58,862 bases of DNA, taken from positions 1 to 58,862 of the forward strand of contig JAQBQD010000070.1 in the NCBI GenBank assembly GCA_028287185.1, read 5' to 3'. The position numbers were made by a program, and so were the translations under genes. The notes under the pieces were generated by a model. The model did not search any database, was not told the DNA's origin, and saw only the letters and a list, made by a program, of their open reading frames with translations. Below, in pieces: positions 28,921 through 39,570 of this stretch (within the stretch, counting starts at the first letter, position 1; the number at the start of each line of letters is the position of its first letter). Source of the stretch: Gemmatimonadota bacterium (GTDB lineage: Bacteria > Gemmatimonadota > Gemmatimonadetes > Longimicrobiales > Longimicrobiaceae).

Positions 28921-30378
28921 TCCGCCTCCGTCTCCCGGCCGGTCCGCCGGGGACATGCTCACGACCACGACGCCCCCGGTGGACCTGTCGTGGACCGCCG
29001 CCGCCCCGCCCGTCTACCGGTCGCGCGGCGGCGAGCCCTTGCCGGACGGTGCCGGCGCTTCCGAGGTCGCGTCCGAAGACGGCCGGGGGGATTCGGACGT
29101 GTCCCAGCCGGTAGCCTCGGTGGGGTCCGCGAAGCCGATCGATCCATCCGACGAAACGGCGCAGTCCGTCGATGCCACGTCCGAGCGGAACGAACCGGCG
29201 TCATCCGTCGACCTGTCCCGCTCCGCGATCTCCTCCGCATCGGCGAGCGCGGACGGTGATGCGGCGGCGCGCGGACGGACGGATGACGCAGTTCCGGCGA
29301 CGGCTCCCGCGGCGCGAGGCGCGGCCGACGAGATGCTGCGCGAGCAGCCGCACCGGCGGCTGAATCCGCTCACGGGCGAATGGGTGCTGGTGTCGCCGCA
29401 TCGCGCGAAGCGGCCGTGGCAGGGGCGCGTGGAGCCGCTGGCGCCCGTGCATCGCCCGGCGCACGATCCCACCTGCTACCTGTGCCCCGGCAACGAGCGC
29501 GCGGGCGGCGAGCGCAACCCGGAGTACACCGGCACCTTTGTGTTCGACAACGACTTCGCGGCGCTGCGGCCTGGGTCGCCGGACGGCGCGGCGGCGGATG
29601 TGGACGTGGACGGCCTGCTGGTGGCGCGCGCCGAGACGGGCATCTGCCGGGTCATCTGCTTCTCGCCGCGGCACGACCTGTCGCTGCCGGACATGGAGCC
29701 GGCGGCCATCCGCGGCGTGGTGGACGTGTGGGCGGAGGAGTACGCCCGCCTGGGCAGCCGGCCCGACATCGGGCACGTGCAGGTCTTCGAGAACAAGGGC
29801 GAGGCGATGGGATGCAGCAACCCGCATCCCCACGGCCAGATCTGGGCGCAGGCCTCCGTTCCGCTCATCGCCGCGCGCGAGACGGCGCGCATGGAGGCGC
29901 ATCACGCCCGCCACCGCCGCACGCTGCTCAGCGACTACCTGCGCCTGGAGCTGGCGGCCGGCGAGCGCATCGTCCTGGCGAACGACGGCTTCGTGGCCCT
30001 GGTCCCCTTCTGGGCCGTCTGGCCGTTCGAGACGCTGGTGGTCAGCCGCCGGCCGGTGCCGAGCCTCGCCGAGCTGGGCGACGCCGGGCGCGATGCCCTG
30101 GCGGACGTGGTGAAGCGGCTCACGGTGCGCTACGATCACCTGTTCGGCATCTCCTTTCCGTACTCCGCCGGCCTCCACCAGGCGCCCACGGACGGGCGGC
30201 CCCATCCGGAGTGGCACCTGCACATGCACTTCCTTCCGCCCCTGCTGCGCTCGGCCACCGTGCGCAAGTTCATGGTGGGCTACGAGATGCTGGGCGAGCC
30301 GCAGCGCGACGCGACCCCCGAGTCCGCCGCCGAGCGCCTGCGCGCCCTGCCCGACGTGCGCGCCGCCGGAGGTGCCGC

Positions 30379-30382
<4 letters not shown>
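28913..30382 (+). CDS. galT: Galactose-1-phosphate uridylyltransferase with N-terminal extension
   Basis: GalT transfers UMP between UDP-glucose and galactose-1-phosphate, the second Leloir step. The enzyme proper begins near [20 protein letters not shown] and shows the zinc-type [32 protein letters not shown] with the active-site HPH (nucleophilic second His), and [14 protein letters not shown]. From the ATG at 28913, which overlaps the permease stop, the protein is 489 residues. The first 140 are Ser/Asp/Ala/Thr-rich and have no counterpart in GalT (about 340 residues). An internal ATG at 29333 would give a normal-length enzyme, so the true start is unsettled. It ends overlapping galE by four bases. 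Confidence 0.88.
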
Positions 30383-31466
<1,084 letters not shown>

Positions 31467-31470
<4 letters not shown>

Positions 31471-32639
31471 GCGCGGGAGAGGCCATCGGGCCGGCGGTGC
31501 TGCGGGAGTTCGAGGCGCGCTTCGGGGGGGGGCCCACGTGGGTGGCGCGCGCGCCGGGGCGCGTGAACCTGATCGGCGAGCACACCGACTACAACGACGG
31601 CTTCGTGCTGCCCATGGCCATCGACCGCGAGGTGCGCATCGCCCTGCGCCCGCGGGCCGACCGCCGCGTGGTGCTGCACTCGCTGGACTTCGGCGAGACG
31701 CGCACGGTGGAGCTGGACGCCATGGTCCGCAGCGGCGAGGACTGGATCGAGTACGTGCAGGGCGTGGCGTGGGCGCTCCACAAGAAGACGCGCCTGTGCG
31801 GATGGGAGGGCGTGACGGCGGGCGACGTGCCCATCGGCGCCGGGCTGTCGTCCAGCGCGGCGCTGGAGCTGGCCGCGGCGCGCGCCTTCTCGGCGGTGTG
31901 CGGCTTCGAGTGGGAGGCGCGCGAGATGGCGCTCACGGCGCAGCGGGCCGAGAACGCCTGGGTGGGCGTCAACTGCGGCATCATGGACCAGATGATCTCG
32001 GCCGCCGGCGAGGCGGGCCACGCCCTGCTCATCGACTGCCGCTCGCTCCGGACGAGCCCCGTGCCGCTGCCGCCGGGCACCGCCGTGGTGATCCTGGACA
32101 CCGCCACCCGGCGCGGTCTGGTGGACTCGGCCTACAACGAGCGCCGCGGCATGTGCGAGGCCGCCGCAGGTTTCTTTCGGGTGCCCGCCCTCCGCGACGT
32201 GAGCGTGGCCGCGTTCCAGGCCCGGGCGGCGGAGATGGACCCGGTCATGCGCCGCCGCGCGCGCCACGTGGTCACCGAGATCGACCGCACCCTGCGCGCG
32301 GCGCGGGCGCTGGAGGCCGGGGATGCTGCCGAGGTGGGGCGGCTGATGGACGAGAGCCATGCCAGCCTTCGCGACGACTTCGAGGTGTCGCGCGGCGAGC
32401 TGGACGCCATCGTCGGCATCGCGCGCGAGCACCCCGCCTGCCACGGCGCGCGCATGACGGGCGCCGGCTTCGGCGGGTGCGCCGTCGCCCTCGTGCGCGC
32501 CGACGCCGCGGACGACTTCGCCGCCACCGTCGCGCAGCGCTACGACGCGGCCACGGGGCTCCGCGCCCGCGTCTACGTCTGCGCCGCGTCCCAGGGCGCC
32601 ACCGTGGAGGTGGTCGCCTCGCATCCAGCCGCCGTCTGA
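31467..32639 (+). CDS. galK: Galactokinase
   Basis: A 390-residue GHMP kinase that phosphorylates galactose at C1. All three motifs are intact: [20 protein letters not shown] (sugar binding), [16 protein letters not shown] (ATP loop) and [24 protein letters not shown] holds the catalytic Asp. The ATG overlaps the galE stop by four bases, so galT-galE-galK are coupled. Length equals the family norm. Confidence 0.94.
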
Positions 32640-32759
32640 CGGGGGCGCGCGTCGCTCGTTGCCCATCGACGGATTCGTCGGACGACCCTTGTTCCGCCGC
32701 AGATCGGTCTGGTCGAACGGCGGAGCGTCCGCGCTGAACGAACTCGGAAGGAGGACTGC

Positions 32760-33626
32760 GTGAGCACGATTCTCGAAGACCATCCGGAGATCGCCGCCGC
32801 GCCGGAAGAGGCGCACGCCTACGATGTGGCCACCATCCTGGGCGCGCTGTACGGGGACGGCATCCTGGGGATGAAGGGCGCCTTCCCGCGCGAGTGGGCG
32901 GAGCGGATGCGCGAGGACATCGACGCGCTGTTCGCCGACGCCCTCTCGCGTCCCGGCGGCGCCGTGGGGCGCGGGCCCCGGCGCTGGTACGTGGAGATCC
33001 ACCCCGAGCGCATGCGCGGCTTCGTGGACCTGGCGACCCACCCGTGGGTGGTGGCCGTCTGCACCGCCGTGCTGGGGCCCGAGTACCGCATCGTGGAGAT
33101 CGGCTTCGACGTGCCCGGCCCCGGCGCCGTGGACCAGCCCTGGCACCGCGACTTTCCCGCGCCGGAGGACACCACCGTCGGCCGCCGCCTCAACTCCCTG
33201 GCGTTCAACCTCACCGCCGTGGACGTGTTCGAGGACATGGGGCCGTTCGAGATCGCGCCCGGCACGCAGTGGGACGGCGCGGACGGATTCCAGCACGAGA
33301 TGTTTCCGCCGAAGTCGTTCTACCCGCGCTACCAGGCCCGCGCCCAGCGCAAGATGCCGAGGATGGGCGACGCCTCCGTGCGCTCCGCCCTCACCATCCA
33401 CCGCGGCACCGCCAACCGGTCGGACAAGTCGCGGCCCGTCCTCGTCCTGGGCGTCGACTCGCCGACGGCCGACAACGCCGAGCGCCACGACCTGCAGTTC
33501 ACCCGCGCCTACTACGACGCGCTGCCAGGCGAGTTGAAGGCGCATCTCACCTGCCGCGTGGTCGACGAGCTGCAGCCCATCGTCCAGGGCCACACCATCG
33601 AGGGCCTGATGATGGGCGAAGCCTGA
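32760..33626 (+). CDS. PhyH-family Fe(II)/2-oxoglutarate dioxygenase
   Basis: A 288-residue enzyme of the phytanoyl-CoA dioxygenase family, which hydroxylates or oxidises small molecules with non-haem iron. The iron ligands are likely H-x-D in QPWHRDFPAPED and a distal His in LTIHRGTANRSDKSR, whose Arg would hold 2-oxoglutarate. The GTG start at 32760 follows a strong GGAGGA site. It lies 120 bases after galK in the same direction and before a terminator hairpin, so it probably belongs to the galactose transcript. Its substrate is unknown; a role in sugar metabolism is not typical for the family. Confidence 0.75.
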   Translation: MSTILEDHPEIAAAPEEAHAYDVATILGALYGDGILGMKGAFPREWAERMREDIDALFADALSRPGGAVGRGPRRWYVEIHPERMRGFVDLATHPWVVAVCTAVLGPEYRIVEIGFDVPGPGAVDQPWHRDFPAPEDTTVGRRLNSLAFNLTAVDVFEDMGPFEIAPGTQWDGADGFQHEMFPPKSFYPRYQARAQRKMPRMGDASVRSALTIHRGTANRSDKSRPVLVLGVDSPTADNAERHDLQFTRAYYDALPGELKAHLTCRVVDELQPIVQGHTIEGLMMGEA

Positions 33627-33664
33627 TCGTCCGTCGCACGCCTCGACCGAAGGTCGATGTCGAT

Positions 33665-33692
33665 GCACCCCCGGCTCGCTCGCCGGGGGTGC
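33665..33692 (+). terminator. Terminator hairpin at the end of the ABC-gal operon
   Basis: A perfect 11-base-pair stem, GCACCCCCGGC / GCCGGGGGTGC, with a 6-base loop, 39 bases after the PhyH stop. CGTCGTTTC follows, a weak T-rich tail. It is the first strong hairpin after the transporter and Leloir genes. Confidence 0.6.
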
Positions 33693-33899
33693 CGTCGTTT
33701 CACCCCCGCGGCAGCGTCGTCGATGCGAGGATCGGCGGCGGGCTCCGGCCAGGGGGGAGGAGAAATCGGCCGATCTCCGTTATCTTTCAGCAAATCCCGC
33801 TGATCGCCGAACGATCCGGGTGCCGGAAGGGGCGCGCTGCGCCTTCGGTCTGCCCGGCCTGTGGCATATCACACGATCGACGACAATCGGGGTCTCTGC

Positions 33900-35570
33900 A
33901 TGATATCGGTATCCAACCTCTCCAAGGAGTTCGGCGACCGCGTGCTCTTCGCGGACGCGTCGTTCCAGCTCAACCCCGGCCAGCGCTACGGCATCGTGGG
34001 CGCCAACGGGTGCGGCAAGACCACGCTCCTCAACATCCTGAGCGGCGACGCGCCGTCCAGCGCGGGGGTGGTGTCCGTCGCCAAGTCGCTGCGGCTGGGC
34101 GTTCTGCGCCAGGACCAGTTCCTGTACGAGCACCAGCAGGTGCTGGAGGTGGCGCTCATGGGCAACCCCGAGCTCTGGGAGGCCATGGTCGCCAAGGAGG
34201 AGCTGCTGGCCCAGGCGCACGTGCACTTCGACGCCGACCGCTTCTCGGAGCTGGAGGAGACGGTACAGCGCCACGACGGCTACACGGCCGAGGCGCGCGC
34301 CGCCACCATCCTGGAGGGCCTGGGCCTCCCCGCCGAGGTGCACCGCCAGCCGCTGTCCACCCTGTCCGGCGGCTTCAAGCTGCGCGTGCTGCTGGCGCAG
34401 GTGCTGGCCGGCGCGCCCGACGTGCTCCTGCTGGACGAGCCCACGAACCACCTGGACATCCTCTCCATCCGCTGGCTGGAGAAGTTCCTGCACGAGTTCG
34501 AGGGCCCCGTCGCCGTCATCTCGCACGACCACCGCTTCCTGGACAACGTGTCCACGGGCATCCTGGACGTGGACTACCGCACCGTCACGCTCTACCACGG
34601 GAACTACACCGACTTCCTGGCCCAGAAGCAGGGCGATCGCGACCGCAAGGAGAAGGAGATCGAGGGGCGCCAGAAGGAGATCGCGCAGCAGCAGCAGTTC
34701 GTGGACCGCTTCAAGGCCAAGGCCAGCAAGGCCCGCCAGGCGCAGAGCAAGCTGCGCCAGATCGAGAAGAAGATCGACGAGCTGGAGGAGCTGCCGGGAA
34801 GCTCGCGCCGCTATCCCAAGTTCCGCTTCGTGCAGCGGCGCCCCAGCGGCAAGGAGGTGCTCAAGATCAAGGGCGTGAAGAAGGCCTTCGGCGACCGCGA
34901 GGTGCTGCCCGGCGTGGACCTGGTGCTGGAGCGCGGCGACCGGCTGGTCATCATGGGTCCCAACGGCATCGGCAAGTCCACCCTGCTCAAGATCGCCATG
35001 GGCGAGCTGCAGCCCGACACGGGCTCGGTGGAGTGGGGCTACGAGACGCGCCCCGGCTACTTCGCCCAGGACCACCACGAGCAGCTCGAGGACTCGGGGC
35101 GCACGGCCGAGCAGTGGCTGTGGGACTTCTGCCCCAGCAAGGACCGCGGCTTCGTGCGCGGGCACCTGGGCATGATGCTCTTCTCCGGCGACGACGGCGA
35201 GAAGCGCCTGAGCGCGCTGTCCGGAGGCGAGGCCGCGCGCCTGGTGTTCAGCCGCCTGGCCCTGGAGCAGCCCAACGTGCTGGTGCTGGACGAGCCCACC
35301 AACCACCTGGACCTCGAGTCCATCGAGGCGCTGGTGGCGGGGCTCCAGAACTACGACGGCACGCTGATCCTGGTGAGCCACGACCGCTGGTTCGTGGGCC
35401 AGCTCGCCACGCGCGTGGTGGAGATCGGCCGCGGCGGCATCCGCGACTTCCGCGGCACCTACGAGGAGTACGTGCACTCCTGCGGCGACGACCACCTGGA
35501 CGCCGACACCGTCGTCCTCAAGGCCCGCCGCGAGGACAGGAAGGGCCGCCGCAAGGTCGCCGCGGGATGA
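33900..35570 (+). CDS. ABC-F ATPase (YbiT-like)
   Basis: A 556-residue soluble protein with two ABC ATPase domains and no membrane segment. It has Walker A GANGCGKTT and GPNGIGKST, signatures LSGGFKLRVLLA and LSGGEAARLVFS, and Walker B LLLDEPTNHLDI and LVLDEPTNHLDL. Between the domains lies a charged linker with RQAQSKLRQIEKKIDELEE, the ABC-F interdomain linker that reaches the ribosomal P-site tRNA. The start of the protein (FGDRVLFADASFQLNPGQRYG, LRQDQF) resembles YbiT. ABC-F proteins relieve stalled ribosomes or protect against antibiotics. I choose the ATG at 33900 over the GTG at 33861 because ISVSNLSKEF is the family start. Confidence 0.9.
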   Translation: MISVSNLSKEFGDRVLFADASFQLNPGQRYGIVGANGCGKTTLLNILSGDAPSSAGVVSVAKSLRLGVLRQDQFLYEHQQVLEVALMGNPELWEAMVAKEELLAQAHVHFDADRFSELEETVQRHDGYTAEARAATILEGLGLPAEVHRQPLSTLSGGFKLRVLLAQVLAGAPDVLLLDEPTNHLDILSIRWLEKFLHEFEGPVAVISHDHRFLDNVSTGILDVDYRTVTLYHGNYTDFLAQKQGDRDRKEKEIEGRQKEIAQQQQFVDRFKAKASKARQAQSKLRQIEKKIDELEELPGSSRRYPKFRFVQRRPSGKEVLKIKGVKKAFGDREVLPGVDLVLERGDRLVIMGPNGIGKSTLLKIAMGELQPDTGSVEWGYETRPGYFAQDHHEQLEDSGRTAEQWLWDFCPSKDRGFVRGHLGMMLFSGDDGEKRLSALSGGEAARLVFSRLALEQPNVLVLDEPTNHLDLESIEALVAGLQNYDGTLILVSHDRWFVGQLATRVVEIGRGGIRDFRGTYEEYVHSCGDDHLDADTVVLKARREDRKGRRKVAAG

Positions 35571-35681
35571 TCCTCCGCCGGCCCCGATCGCTCCGCGGGT
35601 GAGGCCGCCCGCGCAACCGTGTAGGCCGACGTCCTCCCAGCCGAGAGCGAGGGAGCCGCGGACGCTTCCTGCGTTCGGCGG

Positions 35682-36218
35682 ATGACCGGCGCCGATGCCC
35701 TTGCCCTCCTGCGCGCCGCCATCCCCTCGGCGGAGGGCGAGACGTGGGCCGACCTCGGCGCGGGCGGCGGCGTCTTCACGCGGGCGCTGGCGTCGCTGGT
35801 CGGCGCGGGCGGCCGAGTGTACGCGGTGGATTCGGACGCGGCATCGATCGCCCGCCTCCGCGCATCGATCACCGGAGGTTCAGCCGCGGCGGTGGTCGAC
35901 ATGCTTCACGCGGACGTCACGCAGCCGCTCGGCCTCCCGCCGCTCGACGGCGTGGTGATGGCCAACGTGCTGCACTTCGTCCGCGACGCGGGGGAGGTGC
36001 TGACGCGGATCGTCTCGCAGCTCCGCCCCGGCGGCCGCGTCGTGGTGATCGAGTACGAAGGGCGCCGGCCCACCCGCTGGGTGCCGTCTCCCCTTCCGGC
36101 GGAACGGCTCGCATCGCTGGCGGCCACCGCAGGTCTGACGATGCCGCACGTGGTCGCCACACGGCCCTCCGCGTTCGGCGGACGGCTGTACGTCGCCACC
36201 TCGGTCCGACATCGGTAG
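35682..36218 (+). CDS. SAM-dependent methyltransferase (class I)
   Basis: A 178-residue Rossmann methyltransferase. Motif I is WADLGAGGGVFTRALA (about 22-37), followed by RVYAVDSDAASIARL (acidic residue for SAM ribose), DGVVMANVLHFVRDAGEVL and a post-motif strand LRPGGRVVVIEYEG. It is small, at the lower limit for a complete enzyme, and lacks a distinct substrate domain. Function is not readable; quinone or small-molecule methylation is possible. It lies 111 bases after the ABC-F gene. Confidence 0.75.
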   Translation: MTGADALALLRAAIPSAEGETWADLGAGGGVFTRALASLVGAGGRVYAVDSDAASIARLRASITGGSAAAVVDMLHADVTQPLGLPPLDGVVMANVLHFVRDAGEVLTRIVSQLRPGGRVVVIEYEGRRPTRWVPSPLPAERLASLAATAGLTMPHVVATRPSAFGGRLYVATSVRHR

Positions 36219-36564
36219 GCGAGCCGGGGGAGACCGGTCCCGCGGCGGAAACGCTTGCGCGCATTGCGGTCCCTGGCTCGCAGGACGCGCGGCGGAGCGT
36301 CCGCTGGGGCAGGGACGGAGGGGGATCGAAGCCCCGCGCGAGGGACGGCCGGGCTCCGGTTGACACGCCGTCGCCCCGTTCGCTACCTTTACCCGCTTAC
36401 GCCATGCGCGGACGCCACTTGGGTGTCCGCCCGCCGCGGGGGCCCGCTCCCGCCGCCGGCGCGCGGCCCCTTCCCGCGGGGCGCCGCGTGCGCGCGCGTC
36501 GTACAACCCAGGCCACGGCGGCCCCACCGCCGGCTCGCGCCGCAACGCCCGACCCGAGGAATTC
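36219..36564. other. Intergenic region upstream of TPR gene
   Basis: 346 bases without a credible gene. A possible plus-strand promoter is TTGACA (36360-36365), an 18-base spacer and TACCTT (36384-36389), about 175 bases before the ATG at 36565. The rest is very GC-rich with small imperfect repeats (GTCCCTG ... CAGGGAC near 36266 and 36309). Confidence 0.45.
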
Positions 36565-37266
36565 ATGGCATCGTCCGTCGCCTCCCGCACCCCCCGCGCG
36601 CACGCGCCCATCGACAACGACGATGCGGTGATGGCCCGCGCCGTCGCGTTCGCGTCGTGGGCGCGCACCAACGCGCGGATCCTCACGACGGCAACCGGGC
36701 TCGTGCTCGTGGCTGCGGCGGGGTACATGTACTACCGCTACTACGAGTCGCACCGCGAGGGCCGGGCCGGCGCGGAGTTCCTGATGGTGGCGGCCGAGGC
36801 GCGCAACGGGGGCAATGAGGCGGTGGTGTCGCGCGACCTGGACAACTTCTACCACAAGTTCGACGGCACCGTCGAGGCCGACCAGGCCCGCCTGCTGCTG
36901 GGCCAGATCAAGCTCAAGAACAACCAGCCCAAGGCCGCGCTGCCGCTGTTCGATGCCGTGGGCGGCCACCGCTCGCCGCTCCGCGTGCAGGGGATGATGC
37001 TGGCCGGCGCCACCAAGGCCGCCTCCGGCGACCTGAACGGCGCCGCCGTGACGCTGCGCTCCGCCGCCGACCAGGCCAAGCTGGCCTACGAGAAGAACCA
37101 GGCGCTGCGCCAGCTCGCGCTGGTGCAGGAGCAGAAGGGCGACTGGCCCGGTGCCGTGGCCACCTGGCAGCAGCTGGTGGACGCCACCGAGAAGGGCTCG
37201 CCGGAACGAGGCGAGACGGAGATGCGGCTGGGCGAGGCGCAGGCGCACGTGCCCGCCGCCAGGTAG
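36565..37266 (+). CDS. Membrane-anchored TPR protein (YfgM-like)
   Basis: A 233-residue protein with a 40-residue cytoplasmic N-terminus, one membrane helix (ILTTATGLVLVAAAGYMYY, about 39-57) and a periplasmic TPR-type helical domain (AEFLMVAAEARNGGNEAVVS, ARLLLGQIKLKNNQPKAALP, QALRQLALVQEQKGDWPGAV). This layout matches YfgM and related tetratricopeptide proteins that assist SecYEG and periplasmic chaperones. The AGGAATTC before the ATG is a fair ribosome binding site. It is followed by lgt after 40 bases, so both may concern envelope protein biogenesis. Confidence 0.7.
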   Translation: MASSVASRTPRAHAPIDNDDAVMARAVAFASWARTNARILTTATGLVLVAAAGYMYYRYYESHREGRAGAEFLMVAAEARNGGNEAVVSRDLDNFYHKFDGTVEADQARLLLGQIKLKNNQPKAALPLFDAVGGHRSPLRVQGMMLAGATKAASGDLNGAAVTLRSAADQAKLAYEKNQALRQLALVQEQKGDWPGAVATWQQLVDATEKGSPERGETEMRLGEAQAHVPAAR

Positions 37267-37306
37267 GCCGCATGGGACGGATGGAGCATCTCGGCCGCGA
37301 GGAACG

Positions 37307-38311
37307 GTGACCGCCCTCGCGGCCGTCCTGTTGGAGTGGCCCTACCCCCACGTGGACCCGGTGCTGGTGCACGTCGCCGGCCCCCTCGACGTGCGGTGGT
37401 ACGGCCTGGGATACCTGGCCGGGTTCGCCGTCGCGTGGCTCGTGCTGCGGCGCCTGGCGCGCTCCGGGTTCCTGCGCGTCTCGGAAGAGGCCGTCGGCGA
37501 CCTCATCTTCGCGCTCGTGCTGGGCGTGATCCTGGGCGGGCGCATCGGCTACATCCTCTTCTACAGCCTGCCCTCGACCCTCTCCAACCCGAGCGAAGCG
37601 CTCAAGATCTGGCAGGGCGGCCTCTCCTTCCACGGCGGGCTGCTGGGGGTGATGGCGGCGGCGTGGTGGTTCACGCGCAAGCACAAGGTGGGCTGGCTGC
37701 ACCTGTGCGACGGGCTGTCGCTGGCGGTGCCGTTCGGCATCTTCTTCGTGCGCATCGCCAACTTCGTGAACGGCGAGCTGTTCGGCCGCGTCGCGCCCGC
37801 CTCCGTGCCGTGGGCCATGCGCTTTCCCACGGATCCCGTCGCGCAGCACCTGCTGGGCGCCGACACCGTGCAGGCCATCCGCGGCCGCGAGCAGATCGTG
37901 AACGCCGCGTACCGCTCCGGGCTGTGGGACCAGATCCGGGGCCAGGTGCCGCTCCGGCACCCGTCGCAGCTCTACGAGGCGGGGATGGAAGGCCTGCTCC
38001 TGGGCCTGGTGCTCTGGACGGTGTACCTGTGGACGAGGCGCACCGGCCGCACCTTGGGGACCGGCGCGTACTGCGGCATCTTCGCGCTGGGATACGGCAT
38101 CGTCCGCATCATCGGCGAGCTGTTCCGGCAGCCCGACGCGCAGTTCCGCAGCGCCACGAACCCGCTCGGCACCGTGCTGGGGCCCCTGACGATGGGCCAG
38201 ACGCTCAGCTCCGTGATGGTCATCGGCGGCATCTTCCTGCTGGTGCGCGCCCACCGCCGCGGCCCCGACCAGCCGCACGCGCCGTCGCCGGCCGACGCGG
38301 CCGCGGTCTGA
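37307..38311 (+). CDS. lgt: Prolipoprotein diacylglyceryl transferase
   Basis: A 334-residue inner-membrane enzyme that adds diacylglycerol to the lipobox cysteine of prolipoproteins, including the GH2, GH43, SusD and sugar-binding lipoproteins here. Diagnostic segments are VRWYGLGYLAGF, GRIGYILFY, GGLSFHGGLLGV, RIANFVNGELFGR (Lgt signature, essential Asn and Arg) and HPSQLYEAGMEG. Seven hydrophobic helices are visible. The GTG at 37307 is preceded by GAGGAAC and gives the family start; the open frame upstream overlaps the TPR gene and is not coding. Confidence 0.94.
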   Translation: MTALAAVLLEWPYPHVDPVLVHVAGPLDVRWYGLGYLAGFAVAWLVLRRLARSGFLRVSEEAVGDLIFALVLGVILGGRIGYILFYSLPSTLSNPSEALKIWQGGLSFHGGLLGVMAAAWWFTRKHKVGWLHLCDGLSLAVPFGIFFVRIANFVNGELFGRVAPASVPWAMRFPTDPVAQHLLGADTVQAIRGREQIVNAAYRSGLWDQIRGQVPLRHPSQLYEAGMEGLLLGLVLWTVYLWTRRTGRTLGTGAYCGIFALGYGIVRIIGELFRQPDAQFRSATNPLGTVLGPLTMGQTLSSVMVIGGIFLLVRAHRRGPDQPHAPSPADAAAV

Positions 38312-38355
38312 CGCCGGCGGAAGCGCATCGACGGACCGAGCTGGATGGAGGACGG

Positions 38356-38377
38356 GGGGCGCGCTGCGGTGCGCCCC
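38356..38377 (+). terminator. Hairpin after lgt
   Basis: GGGGCGCGC-TGCG-GTGCGCCCC makes a 9-base-pair stem (one G-U) with a 4-base loop, 45 bases after the lgt stop. TTCGCG follows. A likely intrinsic terminator of high-GC type. Confidence 0.5.
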
Positions 38378-38525
38378 TTCGCGCGTCCGCGACCCCAAGC
38401 CGTTGCGGACGCGGTCGATGCGGGGCGCCCGCGAAGGCTTGCGCAGGCCCGCGGGCTTGGGCATCGTTGACGCCTGGCGCGGCGGTCACGGCTGGGGCAC
38501 GACGACACACAACCGGACGGCAGGC

Positions 38526-39467
38526 ATGGGGGCAGGGCACCACCACCACCACGGGCACGCGCACGGCCACTCGCACGGAGTGGGCGCACAGAACGTACGC
38601 CGGCTGACCATCACGCTGGTGCTGGCGGCGCTGTACATGGTGGCCGAGGCGGTGGGCGGCTGGCTGGCGCACTCGCTGGCGCTGCTGGCGGACGCCGGCC
38701 ACATGCTGTCCGACGTGGCCGCGCTGGGCCTGTCGCTGTTCGCCATGCGCATCGCGCAGAAGCCGCCCACACCGCAGCGCACGTACGGCTTCTACCGCAC
38801 CGAGATCCTGGCCGCGCTGGCCAACGCATCCACGCTCATCGCCATCTCCATCTGGATCTTCGTGGAGGCGTACCACCGCTTCCGCCACCCGGGGCCGGTG
38901 GGCGGCGTGGTGATGGTGGCGGTCTCGCTGGGTGGGCTGGCCGTGAACCTGGCCGCCATGCGCATCCTGCACGGCGGGCGCGAGGAGAGCCTGAACGTGC
39001 GCGGCGTCTGGCTGCACTTCATGACGGACGCGCTGGGGTGCGTGGGCGGGATGGTGGGCGGCGGGCTCGTGTGGGCGCTCGGGTGGACGTGGGCCGACCC
39101 GCTCATCTCCGTGCTGATCGGGGTGCTGGTGATCTACTCCTCCTGGGCGCTGATGAAGGAGAGCGTGGCCGTGCTGCTGGAAGGCACGCCGCCGCACATC
39201 GACGTGGGCCAGGTGCGCGACGCCATCCTGCAGGTGGACGGCGTCTGCGGCGTGCACGACCTGCACGTGTGGACCATCACCAGCGGGATGGAGGCCATGA
39301 GCGGCCACGTGGTGCTGGCGCAGGACGAGGACGAGCGCTCGCGCGGCACCATCCTGTCGCAGCTCCAGGCCGAGATGCACCGCCGCTTCGGCCTGCACCA
39401 CCTCACCATCCAGATCGAGCCCGCCGACTTCGCCTCGTCCCGCTGCGCCGAGCAGCACTGCCGATGA
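38526..39467 (+). CDS. CDF-family divalent cation exporter (ZitB/CzcD type)
   Basis: A 313-residue zinc-type cation diffusion facilitator. The N-terminus is a His-rich metal-binding tail (HHHHHGHAHGHSHG). Six membrane helices follow. The transport site is visible as HxxxD in helix 2 (LADAGHMLSDVA) and helix 5 (LHFMTDALGCVGG). The C-terminal cytoplasmic ferredoxin-like domain is VRDAILQVDGVCGVHDLHVW. It exports Zn(II), perhaps Co or Cd, with proton exchange. The ATG at 38526 starts directly before the His tail; the upstream frame is not coding. The protein ends in a Cys-containing RCAEQHCR. Confidence 0.9.
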   Translation: MGAGHHHHHGHAHGHSHGVGAQNVRRLTITLVLAALYMVAEAVGGWLAHSLALLADAGHMLSDVAALGLSLFAMRIAQKPPTPQRTYGFYRTEILAALANASTLIAISIWIFVEAYHRFRHPGPVGGVVMVAVSLGGLAVNLAAMRILHGGREESLNVRGVWLHFMTDALGCVGGMVGGGLVWALGWTWADPLISVLIGVLVIYSSWALMKESVAVLLEGTPPHIDVGQVRDAILQVDGVCGVHDLHVWTITSGMEAMSGHVVLAQDEDERSRGTILSQLQAEMHRRFGLHHLTIQIEPADFASSRCAEQHCR

Positions 39468-39570
39468 CGCGGCGTCCTCCGCCCGGCGTCCCGACCGACG
39501 CAGGTCCGTCGATGGCGGAGCCGGTCACCCGCGCGACTCGCGGTAAATTCTGATCCGCAGCTCGCGGCGG

